Source: Nocardiopsis sp. CC223A
GTDB taxonomy: Bacteria > Actinomycetota > Actinomycetes > Streptosporangiales > Streptosporangiaceae
Reading direction: 5' to 3'
Length of the DNA stretch: 42,373 nt
Assembly: GCF_030766825.1 (NCBI RefSeq)
Contig: NZ_JASFDV010000064.1
Coordinates: 1 to 42,373, forward strand
Under the pieces are notes generated by a model that saw only the letters and a list, made by a program, of their open reading frames with translations, was not told the origin of the DNA and did not search any database. The translations under genes and the position numbers were made by a program. The first letter of the stretch is position 1; every line of letters starts with the position of its first letter. Shown piece after piece: positions 1-6,933 of the stretch.

Positions 1-729
1 CTCGGCTCGGACCTGCCCGGCGACGCCTCCCTGGGGTACTCCGGGGCGGTGGGCGCGGCGGTGGCGCTGGCCCTGGCCGACCTTGCCGGGGGCCCGCCGC
101 CGGAGGGCGACACCGTGGACCAGCGGGTGTCCCTGGCCGCCCGCCCCGGCTGCGCGGTCCGGGTCAACCTGCGCACCCGCGGCACCACCGTGCTGCCCTT
201 CGACCCGGCCGCCGAGGGCCTGTGCCTGCTGGTGGTGGACACCGGGGCGCTGCCCCGCCGCGACCCCCGGCCCGGGTACGCCGCCGACCTGGAGCGCGCC
301 GAGAAGGCCCTGGGCCCGCTGCGGTCCGTCCGCGACCTGCCCGCCGCGCTGTCCCGGCTGCCCTCCCCCGCCCAGCGCCGCCGGGTGGAGTACGCGGTGA
401 CCGAGGTGCACCGGCTGAACGCGGTGGTGGGCCTGTTGCGCGCCGAGCGGTTCGGGGAGGTCGGCGTGATCCTCACGGCCTCGCACCTGTCGCTGCGCCG
501 GTTCGGGCTGCCGCTGCCCGAGGTGGAGCTGGCGGTGGAGACCGCCGGGCGGGCGGGGGCGCGCGGGGTGCGGATGAGCGGCTGGGCGGGCACCTCCCTG
601 GCCCTGACCGCCGACGACCGGGTGGCGGGCATCGGCGCCGCGCTGGAGGAGGCGTTCACCGGCCGGGGCCTGGCGGCGCCGCGGGTGCGTTCGGCGCTCC
701 CGGCCGCGGGGGCGCACCGGCTGCGCTGA
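1..729 (+). CDS. Galactokinase-like GHMP kinase, C-terminal part (5' end outside window)
   Basis: The reading frame is open from base 1 to the TGA at 727-729, about 242 residues, so the gene starts upstream of the window. The order of segments follows galactokinase: a Pro/Gly/Ser-rich GHMP ATP-loop region near residues 4-15 (SDLPGDASLGYSG), then FDPAAEGLCLLVVDT, YAADLERAEKALGPL, a VTEVHRLNAVVGLLRA helix and LTASHLSLRRFGLPLPEVEL. Known galactokinases phosphorylate galactose at C1 in the Leloir pathway. Two expected motifs look degraded: the ATP loop lacks the usual run of serines, and the C-terminal Gly-rich motif (normally like GGGFGG) reads SGWAGTS here. It may therefore be a paralogue with altered or lost activity. 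The family is likely; the substrate is uncertain. Confidence 0.65.
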   Translation, partial: LGSDLPGDASLGYSGAVGAAVALALADLAGGPPPEGDTVDQRVSLAARPGCAVRVNLRTRGTTVLPFDPAAEGLCLLVVDTGALPRRDPRPGYAADLERAEKALGPLRSVRDLPAALSRLPSPAQRRRVEYAVTEVHRLNAVVGLLRAERFGEVGVILTASHLSLRRFGLPLPEVELAVETAGRAGARGVRMSGWAGTSLALTADDRVAGIGAALEEAFTGRGLAAPRVRSALPAAGAHRLR

Positions 730-908
730 CCCGCCGTTCGGGCACGGGACGGCCCGCGGCCGCCGTCCCCGCCCCCGAATCCCCTCCGGGACGTCCCCCG
801 GTCCAGGATCGGGGGCGATTCATCGAACCCCGCTACTCTTTCTGCGATCCCACACAGTGGAGGCCGTGATCACGGACCTTCTGCGTCGCGGAGGAGATGG
901 GCGGTTCG

Positions 909-2189
909 ATGGCAGACCGACGGCACCCGGAGGGCTCAGACCCGACCGGTGAGCACGACAGACCGGGCGTCTTCCGGCGCAAGGGCGCCGGGGACGGGGC
1001 CGACGCGTTCGAGAAGCTGTACCGGGGCCGGGAGTCGGAGCAGCGGGTCGTCGGCGAGACCCGGCGGATGCCCGCCGCCGACGACGACGTCCCCCCGCTG
1101 CGGTCCGAGCGCCCGAAGCGGCGCACCCACCACGCCGGACGCGAGTACGACGGCACCGGCCGCACCCGGCGCCGCCGCGAGAGGACGGCCCGCAAAGCCC
1201 GCAACGTGACCGTGGTGACCCTGGTGGTGCTGCTGGCCGCGGTGCTGGTGCTGCCCACCTGGTTCTACCTGTGGGCCAACGCGCGCCTGCAACGGGTCGA
1301 CGCCCTCCAGGACTACGAGGGCCGCCCCGACCGCCAGGACGGCGAGGTGTACATGATCGTCGGCTCCGACAGCCGCGAGGGGCTGGACGACGACCAGATC
1401 CAGGAGCTGTCCACCGGCCGGGCCGAGGGCCGCCGCACGGACACGATCATGCTGCTGTACATCCCCGACACCGACGACGCCGAGCCCACCATCGTCAGCG
1501 TCCCCCGCGACTCCTACGTGGAGTTGGCCATCCCCGGCTACGCGCCCAACAAGATCAACACGGCCTTCGCCGACGCCGTCTGCGGCACCGACGACGAGGG
1601 CGAGGAGGTCTGCGGCGGTCCGGCGCCGCTGGTGCGGACCTTCGAGCAGGCCTCGGGCGTGCGGGTGGACCACTACGTGGAGATCGGCATGGGCGGGTTC
1701 GTCGGCCTGGTCGACGCCGTCGGCGGCGTGGAGCTGTGCCCCGAGGAGCCGATGGAGGACCCCAAGGCGGGCCTGGACATCGAGGCGGGCTGCCAGACGA
1801 TGGACGGCGGCACCGCGCTCGGCTACGTGCGCACCCGCGCCACTCCGCGCGCCGACCTGGACCGGATCGCCCGTCAGCGGGAGTTCTTCTCCGCGCTGGT
1901 GGAGAAGACCAGTGCGCCGGGCACGCTGTTCAACCCCTTCCGGTCGGTGCCGCTGGTGCTGGAGGGCACGGACATGTTCATGGTCGACGAGGACGACAGG
2001 CTGCGCCACCTGGCCACGCTGCTGCTGGCCATGCGGGGCGGCACGCGGACGACCGCGATCCCGGTGGACGCCACCCCGACGCTGCCGGACGTGGGCTCGG
2101 TGGTCCAGTGGGACGAGGCCCTCTCCCAGGAGATGTTCGCGGCGATGCAGGAGGGCGAGCCGATCCCCGAGAGCGCCTTCCAGGACTGA
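909..2189 (+). CDS. LytR-CpsA-Psr (LCP) family cell-wall glycopolymer transferase
   Basis: LCP proteins move lipid-linked glycopolymers from undecaprenyl carriers onto peptidoglycan, outside the membrane. The protein is about 426 residues: a charged Arg/Asp-rich cytoplasmic head (1-95), one membrane helix (about 99-122, VTLVVLLAAVLVLPTWFYLW), then the LCP domain. Domain motifs are IVGSDSREG (about 148), RRTDTIMLLYIP (about 174), VPRDSYVELAIPG (about 198), the INTAFADA segment, and YVRTRATPRADLDRIARQRE (about 307) with the Arg residues that hold the pyrophosphate. Two ATGs are possible: 897 directly abuts GGAGGAG (890-896), whereas 909 leaves 12 bases, so 909 is preferred. It lies 8 kb from the polysaccharide locus and could anchor its product, but that is inference. 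Confidence 0.88.
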   Translation: MADRRHPEGSDPTGEHDRPGVFRRKGAGDGADAFEKLYRGRESEQRVVGETRRMPAADDDVPPLRSERPKRRTHHAGREYDGTGRTRRRRERTARKARNVTVVTLVVLLAAVLVLPTWFYLWANARLQRVDALQDYEGRPDRQDGEVYMIVGSDSREGLDDDQIQELSTGRAEGRRTDTIMLLYIPDTDDAEPTIVSVPRDSYVELAIPGYAPNKINTAFADAVCGTDDEGEEVCGGPAPLVRTFEQASGVRVDHYVEIGMGGFVGLVDAVGGVELCPEEPMEDPKAGLDIEAGCQTMDGGTALGYVRTRATPRADLDRIARQREFFSALVEKTSAPGTLFNPFRSVPLVLEGTDMFMVDEDDRLRHLATLLLAMRGGTRTTAIPVDATPTLPDVGSVVQWDEALSQEMFAAMQEGEPIPESAFQD

Positions 2190-2327
2190 CCCCCCTCGGG
2201 CGCCCCGGGACCCGGGGTGCAGGGCCCGGCTTCGCACGGTCGACGGCGGGGCCTTCGCGTCGGGCGGGCAGGGCCGTCGCAGGCACCGCCGGACGGAGGG
2301 CGCCCGGCCTCCCCGGTGGGGAAAGGC

Positions 2328-2362
2328 GAAGGGCCCGGTGCCGAAGCACCGGGCCCTTCTTC
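2328..2362 (+). terminator. Intrinsic terminator after the LCP gene
   Basis: A perfect 13-bp stem GAAGGGCCCGGTG (2328-2340) / CACCGGGCCCTTC (2347-2359) with a 6-base loop, ending in TTCTTC. It sits about 140 bases after the LCP stop codon. Confidence 0.8.
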
Positions 2363-2426
2363 GTGACGTTCCGTACTGTGCGCGCCTACCCCCCAGCGGG
2401 CGCACGGCCGGCACGTCGGCTCGTGG

Positions 2427-2510
2427 GGCCTGAGCGGTGAAACCCGCTCTGGCCTGCCGGTTCTCACCGGCGTGACTCCACTGTAAGTCAAAGTTCGCAC
2501 AAGGTGCGAA
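2427..2510. other. Three consecutive hairpins in an intergenic region
   Basis: Three separate stems follow one another between two convergent genes. The first is 2427-2454: GGCC, GAGCGG, loop, CCGCTC, GGCC. The second is 2456-2471: GCCGG, 6-base loop, CCGGC. The third is 2494-2510: TTCGCAC, AAG, GTGCGAA. No known riboswitch core is recognised. It could be a structured RNA, a processed 3' UTR or chance folding. Confidence 0.4.
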
Positions 2511-2648
2511 TCGAGTTCACGTGTCCTATGTCGCACCGGCTCCGTGACCCGATGCGTTCATCATTCCACCCCGGGGAGCCCGATGTCCGCAGAATCGGGG
2601 AAACACGCCGAGGAATTTCATCGAGAGTGCCGGTGCTGTCACACAAAG

Positions 2649-2681
2649 CGTCCGGCCGCCCCTCGCGGGGGCGGCCGGACG
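2649..2681 (-). terminator. Terminator-like hairpin downstream of icd
   Basis: A perfect 14-bp stem CGTCCGGCCGCCCC (2649-2662) / GGGGCGGCCGGACG (2668-2681) with a short loop. Read on the minus strand it is followed by CTTTGTGT. It lies about 180 bases beyond the icd stop. The stretch 2511-2648 between this hairpin and the three-hairpin element holds nothing recognisable. Confidence 0.65.
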
Positions 2682-2807
2682 TGGCGGAGATCACCGGCGG
2701 CGTCGGCTCAGGACGCCCGGCTCAGGCGCCCGGCGGGGTTCCGGAGGCTCCGTGGGAGATGTCAGAGGAACGAGGACATTAACGAAGGAGCCGAGGTTTC
2801 CCGCCCA

Positions 2808-2835
2808 TGGGGGCGTCCGAGCCCCGGCCCGAAGC
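2808..2835. repeat. Short dispersed repeat, copy 1
   Basis: A 28-base segment beginning TGGGGGCG and ending CCGAAGC, matching 24 of 28 bases at 5701-5728. Both copies are just outside a gene end. The significance is uncertain because the local GC content is very high. Confidence 0.35.
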
Positions 2836-2864
2836 GAAGCGGAGGGCCAGGGTGAGCGCTGCCC

Positions 2865-4082
2865 CTAGGCCAGGCGCTTGGACAGGTTCTCGTCCAGGGC
2901 GGCGAGGAACTGCTCGGTGGTCAGCCACTCCTGGTCGGCCCCGACCAGGATGGCGAGGTCCTTGGTCATCTGGCCGCCCTCGACGGTCTTGATGACGACG
3001 TCCTCAAGGGTGTTGGCGAACTCCAGCAGCTTGGGGGTGTTGTCCAGCTTGGCCCGGTGCTCCAGACCGCGGGTCCACGCGAAGATGGAGGCGATCGGGT
3101 TGGTGGAGGTGGGCTTGCCCTGCTGGTGCTGCCGGTAGTGGCGGGTGACGGTGCCGTGCGCGGCCTCCGCCTCGACGGTGCGGCCGTCCGCGGTGCGCAG
3201 CACGGAGGTCATCAGGCCCAGGGAGCCGAAGCCCTGCGCGACGGTGTCGGACTGGACGTCGCCGTCGTAGTTCTTGCAGGCCCAGACGTAGCCGCCCTCC
3301 CACTTGAGCGCGGAGGCGACCATGTCGTCGATGAGGCGGTGCTCGTAGGTGAGACCGGCCTTGTCGAACTGCTCCTTGAACTCGGCCTCGAAGATCTCCT
3401 GGAACACGTCCTTGAACATGCCGTCGTAGGCCTTGAGGATCGTGTTCTTGGTGGACATGTAGACCGGGTAGTTCCGGTCCAGGCCGTAGTTGAGGCTGGC
3501 CCGCGCGAAGTCCTCGATGGACTTGCGGAAGTTGTACATGCCCATGGCCACGCCGCCGGCCTCGGGGAAGTTGGCGACCTCGAACTCGACCGGCTCGCTG
3601 CCGTCGGCCGGGGTGTAGGTCATGGTGACGGTGCCGGGGCCGGGGACCTTGAAGTCGGTGGCCTTGTACTGGTCGCCGTGGGCGTGGCGGCCGATGATGA
3701 TCGGCTTGGTCCAGCCCGGGACCAGGCGCGGCACGTTCTCACAGATGATCGGCTCGCGGAAGACGACGCCGCCGAGGATGTTGCGGATGGTGCCGTTGGG
3801 CGACCGCCACATCTTCTTCAGGCCGAACTCCTCCACCCGGGCCTCGTCCGGGGTGATGGTGGCGCACTTGACGCCGACGCCGTGCTCCTTGATGGCGTTG
3901 GCGGCGTCGACGGTGATCTGGTCATCGGTGCGGTCGCGCTCCTCGATGCCCAGGTCGTAGTACTTCAGGTCGATGTCGAGGTACGGCAGGATCAGGCGGT
4001 CCTTGATGAAGGACCAGATGATCCGGGTCATCTCGTCGCCATCGAGCTCGACTACGGGGTTCTCGACCTTGATCTTGGCCAT
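2865..4082 (-). CDS. icd: NADP-dependent isocitrate dehydrogenase, eukaryote-like homodimeric type
   Basis: Oxidative decarboxylation of isocitrate to 2-oxoglutarate in the TCA cycle, producing NADPH in the cytosol. The 405-residue length and the start MAKIKVENPVVELDGDEMTR match the short (type II) enzymes related to mitochondrial IDH, not the E. coli Icd type. Recognisable segments include the ISP-site region KMWRSPNGTIRNILGG (about residues 91-106), REPIICENVPRLVPGW, the metal/substrate segment YDGDVQSDTVAQGFGSLGLM and AAHGTVTRHYR near the NADP site. The ATG at 4082 is preceded by GAAGGGA at normal spacing. It is a single gene, with a hairpin terminator downstream (2649-2681) and a DUF3017-type gene upstream on the same strand. 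Confidence 0.97.
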   Translation of the reverse strand: MAKIKVENPVVELDGDEMTRIIWSFIKDRLILPYLDIDLKYYDLGIEERDRTDDQITVDAANAIKEHGVGVKCATITPDEARVEEFGLKKMWRSPNGTIRNILGGVVFREPIICENVPRLVPGWTKPIIIGRHAHGDQYKATDFKVPGPGTVTMTYTPADGSEPVEFEVANFPEAGGVAMGMYNFRKSIEDFARASLNYGLDRNYPVYMSTKNTILKAYDGMFKDVFQEIFEAEFKEQFDKAGLTYEHRLIDDMVASALKWEGGYVWACKNYDGDVQSDTVAQGFGSLGLMTSVLRTADGRTVEAEAAHGTVTRHYRQHQQGKPTSTNPIASIFAWTRGLEHRAKLDNTPKLLEFANTLEDVVIKTVEGGQMTKDLAILVGADQEWLTTEQFLAALDENLSKRLA

Positions 4083-4243
4083 GGCTGTGTGGCTGTCCCT
4101 TCAGTCTTCGCCACCACCTCGTGCGGCGGTGGGCGGTACCCGGCTCGTGGCCGGGCGCCGGCGTCCGCGCGCGCGGCGATCCCCTGATCCCGCCCGGTCC
4201 GTGCTCTCCGGGGAGGGGGTGGCTCGTCGGTGTCGCGGTATCT

Positions 4244-4258
4244 CGATATCAAGCTTAT
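4244..4258. other. Polylinker-like 15-mer with adjoining EcoRV and HindIII sites
   Basis: CGATATCAAGCTTAT carries GATATC and AAGCTT side by side and equals part of the pBluescript-type polylinker order. It lies 8 bases after the stop codon of the next gene (minus strand) in otherwise GC-rich DNA. It may be natural. Confidence 0.4.
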
Positions 4259-4265
4259 TAGACGC

Positions 4266-4712
4266 CTACGATGACAATTGCGGCGCCACCCACGCGAGCA
4301 CGATGAGCAGCACCGCCATGGTGATCAGCGTGACGAGATCGACCCAGCGGCGGCGGACGGCGAGCATGCCGATCCACTCGGCGGGCAGGAAGGCCCGGAA
4401 GGCGGCGGCCAGCAGCAGGGCTCCCGCGATGACCGCCGGCCCCCGCTTGAAGTAGGCCGCGGCCACGATGACGATCCCCGCGGCCAGTGCGGACAGCACG
4501 AGGACGTAGGGCACCTGGACGAGCCAGGTCGGGACCGCGCGCTCCTGCGGTGCGGGCGTCCCCTCGTCCGTGTCCGACAACTCCGCCAGCTCCACCCTGT
4601 TCACCGCGCTCCGTATCGCCTGGTCCACGATCTCCCACCCGGAACTGGCACAGACCGGCCACGCGTCGACGCGCGGATGTCCGAAACGGAGCACCCTGAC
4701 GGAACGGCTCAT
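4266..4712 (-). CDS. Small membrane protein, DUF3017-like
   Basis: Protein of up to 148 residues with a soluble N-terminus and three hydrophobic segments: about 67-87 (VPYVLVLSALAAGIVIVAAA), 90-108 (AVIAGALLLAAAFRAFL) and 124-145 (LVTLITMAVLLIVLAWVAP). The middle motif RAFLP...GMLAVRRRWVDLVTL closely resembles DUF3017 proteins, which in actinobacteria usually sit beside folD and the TCA genes. Here an FHA-HTH gene on the other strand separates it from folD. The ATG at 4712 has only a weak ribosome site. Later GTG starts near 4598-4589 would remove a poorly conserved 40-residue head, so the start is uncertain. No biochemical function is known for the family. Confidence 0.7.
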   Translation of the reverse strand: MSRSVRVLRFGHPRVDAWPVCASSGWEIVDQAIRSAVNRVELAELSDTDEGTPAPQERAVPTWLVQVPYVLVLSALAAGIVIVAAAYFKRGPAVIAGALLLAAAFRAFLPAEWIGMLAVRRRWVDLVTLITMAVLLIVLAWVAPQLSS

Positions 4713-5067
4713 GTTCCAGGTGGCTCCGGTCGCCGACCGTGCTTTCGGACCGGGAGAGTCAGGGCCATTGTAGTGATCCGTGTCGCCGCCGCCTCAGGGC
4801 TCACGGTAACGGCCGGTGCCCGCCGGAAGTCCGTAGGGGCCGTTTCCCGCTTCCGGTTCGGCCACATGGCCGTATTTCCGCGCCTTATCCGCCTAACTCC
4901 GGAGTAAGCGCGTAGAACGCCCGGCACCCGGGTAACCAACCTGGAGACGAGTGCACCGGTGAGCGAGGTCCACCCCCATGAAGCCCACCCCACGAACCAC
5001 GACCCCTCGGCCCCACCGTCGTCCGCACACCCACCGGCAGCGTTGTCCGAGTCCGGGAGGAGCCACC
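4713..5067. other. Intergenic region upstream of the FHA-HTH gene
   Basis: A 355-base divergent region between the DUF3017-like gene and the FHA-HTH gene. It contains a 10-bp perfect palindrome ACTCCGGAGT (4896-4905) within a wider imperfect inverted repeat. No gene is evident. Confidence 0.4.
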
Positions 5068-5676
5068 GTGGACGGGCCCTATCTCCGGGTCGAAGAGTCC
5101 GGGGAGATCTGTGAACTCGCGGGCGAGGTCACCACGGTCGGCCGCGGTGAGGGCGCCGACATCCGCCTCGACGACCCCAGCGTCTCGCTCCTGCACGCCG
5201 AGCTGGTCCGGCGCGGCCCCTACGTGTACGTGGTGGACATGGGCCTGTCCCGCAACGGCACCCGGGTGAACGGCCGGCCCATCGCCCGCCGTGTCCTGGA
5301 GGAGGGCGACGTGGTGAGTTTCGGCACCGCCCGCTGCCGGGTCGGCGGCCTGCCCCAGGAGCAGATCAGCCCGGACGTGGAACTGCGCCGCAGCGCCTCC
5401 CCCGAGCTGACCCGCCGGGAGCTGGACGTGCTGACGGCACTGTGCCAGCCCGCACTGTCGGAGGAGGCGTTCGTCGCCCCGGCGACCGCCCGCGACATCG
5501 CCGAGGCCCTGGTGGTGACCGAGGCGGCGGTCAAGCAGCACCTGTTGCGGCTGTACCAGAAGTTCCGCATCCCCGAGGGCCAGAACCGGCGCACCCGGCT
5601 GGCCAACGAGGTGGTCGCCCTGGGCCTGGTGCGCCCGCTGCCGGTCGGCCACCGCACCCAGCGCGCCGCGGGCTGA
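5068..5676 (+). CDS. FHA domain protein with C-terminal helix-turn-helix region
   Basis: About 202 residues. The start is GTG 5068, chosen because GGGAGGAG (5055-5062) lies 5 bases before it; the longer ATG frame from 4978 has no such site. Residues about 8-95 form an FHA domain: VGRGEGADIRL, the SVSLLHAEL core with Ser and His, and SRNGTRVNG. FHA domains bind phosphothreonine peptides, usually made by Ser/Thr kinases. Residues about 108-190 (ELTRRELDVLTALCQ...ATARDIAEALVVTEAAVKQHLLRLYQKF) look like a GerE-type winged HTH. It is thus probably a regulator whose DNA binding is tied to phosphoprotein recognition. It is monocistronic, with no kinase gene nearby in the window. Confidence 0.82.
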   Translation: MDGPYLRVEESGEICELAGEVTTVGRGEGADIRLDDPSVSLLHAELVRRGPYVYVVDMGLSRNGTRVNGRPIARRVLEEGDVVSFGTARCRVGGLPQEQISPDVELRRSASPELTRRELDVLTALCQPALSEEAFVAPATARDIAEALVVTEAAVKQHLLRLYQKFRIPEGQNRRTRLANEVVALGLVRPLPVGHRTQRAAG

Positions 5677-6014
5677 AGGCACGGCGAGGGTCCCCGACCG
5701 TGGGGGCGCCCGAAGCCCGGTCCGAAGCAGACCGCGGCCACAGGCCGCCCGTTGGGTCATGTCCCCTGAAGCGGCGTGACTTTCGCGCGGGTGCGTCTTT
5801 ACGGTTCGCCGCGATGGTCGGTCGGTGCCGGACGGCCATCGTGCCCTGTCGGCACGGTGACCCGGGTGGAAGCGCCGCCGCCGCGTATCCGTGGGAACGG
5901 GGCCGGAAGGAGTCACACCACCCGGCGAGGCACCATCATCCGTTGAGGGCGGTGGCGGGCGACGGGAGAGCGGTGGCGGACGACGGCCCGGGAGGAGCAA
6001 GGGCCCGCAAAGGC
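5677..6014. other. Intergenic region between FHA-HTH and folD
   Basis: About 340 bases between convergent genes with no supported gene. Apart from the second copy of the short repeat (5701-5728), nothing clear is seen. Confidence 0.4.
5701..5728. repeat. Short dispersed repeat, copy 2
   Basis: Starts TGGGGGCG and ends CCGAAGC; 24 of 28 bases equal the copy at 2808-2835. It lies 25 bases after the FHA-HTH stop codon. Confidence 0.35.
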
Positions 6015-6048
6015 ACGGGGCGGCGGTCCCTCCGGACCACCGCCCCGT
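6015..6048 (-). terminator. Terminator-like hairpin after folD
   Basis: A 15-bp stem (6015-6029 / 6034-6048) with one C-A mismatch and a CTCC loop, 16 bases past the folD stop. On the minus strand it is followed by GCCTTTG. It would end the purN-purH-folD transcript. Confidence 0.7.
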
Positions 6049-6064
6049 ACCGGTACCTCCGCGG

Positions 6065-6922
6065 CTACCGCGCGGCGGCCTGGCGTTCGGCGGCCTCGAC
6101 CACGTTGACCAGCAGCATCGCGCGGGTCATCGGGCCCACCCCGCCGGGGTTGGGCGAGAGGTGCCCGGCGACCTCGGCCACGTCCGGGACCACGTCGCCG
6201 ACCAGACCGTTCTCGGTGCGCGAGACACCGACGTCCAGCACGGCCGCGCCGGGGCGCACCATGTCCTTGGTGATGAGCCCGGGCACCCCGGCGCCGGCGA
6301 CGATGATGTCGGCGCGGCGGGTGTGCTCGGCGAGGTCGCGGGTGCCGGTGTGGCACAGGGTGACGGTGGCGTTCTCCGACCGGCGGGTCAGCAGCAGCCC
6401 CAGCGGCCGGCCCACGGTGACCCCGCGGCCGATCACGACCACCTCGGCGCCCTTGAGCGGGACGTCGTAGCGGTTGAGCAGCTCGACGATGCCGCGCGGG
6501 GTGCAGGGCAGCGGCGCCTCCTGCATCAGCACCAGTTTGCCGAGGTTGGAGGGCTGGAGCCCGTCGGCGTCCTTGGCGGGGTCGATCAGCCCCAGCACCC
6601 GGTTCTCGTCCAGGCCCCGCGGCAGCGGCAGCTGCACGATGTATCCGGTGCAGGCCGGGTCCTCGTTGAGTTCGCGGACGGCCTGCTCCACCTCCTCCTG
6701 GGTGGCGTTCTCGGGCAGGTCGCGGCGGATGCTCGCGATGCCCACCTGCGCGCAGTCGCGGTGCTTGCCGCGCACGTAGGAGTGGCTGCCCGGGTCGTCG
6801 CCGACCAGGACGGTGCCCAGCCCGGGGGTGATGCCCCGGGCGTGCAGGCGCGCCACCCGCTCGGTGAGGTCCTCACGGATGGACGTGGCGACGGCCTTGC
6901 CGTCCAGAACGATCGCGCTCAT
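6065..6922 (-). CDS. folD: Bifunctional methylene-THF dehydrogenase / methenyl-THF cyclohydrolase
   Basis: Interconverts 5,10-methylene-THF and 10-formyl-THF, the one-carbon donor used by PurN and PurH encoded just upstream. The 285-residue length is standard. Visible landmarks: Tyr49 and Lys53 in SYVRGKHRD (the YxxxK catalytic pair), PLPRGLDENRVLGLIDPAKD, DGLQPSNLG, the NADP loop GRGVTVGRPLGLLL, and PNPGGVGPMTRAMLL near the C-terminus. The ATG at 6922 has AGGAGA a few bases upstream. It begins 11 bases after the purH stop, so it is the last gene of a purN-purH-folD operon, which makes functional sense. Confidence 0.97.
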   Translation of the reverse strand: MSAIVLDGKAVATSIREDLTERVARLHARGITPGLGTVLVGDDPGSHSYVRGKHRDCAQVGIASIRRDLPENATQEEVEQAVRELNEDPACTGYIVQLPLPRGLDENRVLGLIDPAKDADGLQPSNLGKLVLMQEAPLPCTPRGIVELLNRYDVPLKGAEVVVIGRGVTVGRPLGLLLTRRSENATVTLCHTGTRDLAEHTRRADIIVAGAGVPGLITKDMVRPGAAVLDVGVSRTENGLVGDVVPDVAEVAGHLSPNPGGVGPMTRAMLLVNVVEAAERQAAAR

Positions 6923-6933
6923 GCCTGGGTCTC

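Noticed and set aside
936..2414. Long minus-strand open frame opposite the LCP gene
   Set aside because: It mirrors a well-supported gene; its composition (His/Gln/Arg-rich, no domain) is that of an antisense shadow in high-GC DNA.
2427..2510. Reading the three hairpins as a cobalamin or other known riboswitch
   Set aside because: A GGTGAGAA-like stretch is seen on the minus strand, but the conserved B12 box and the downstream target gene are missing.
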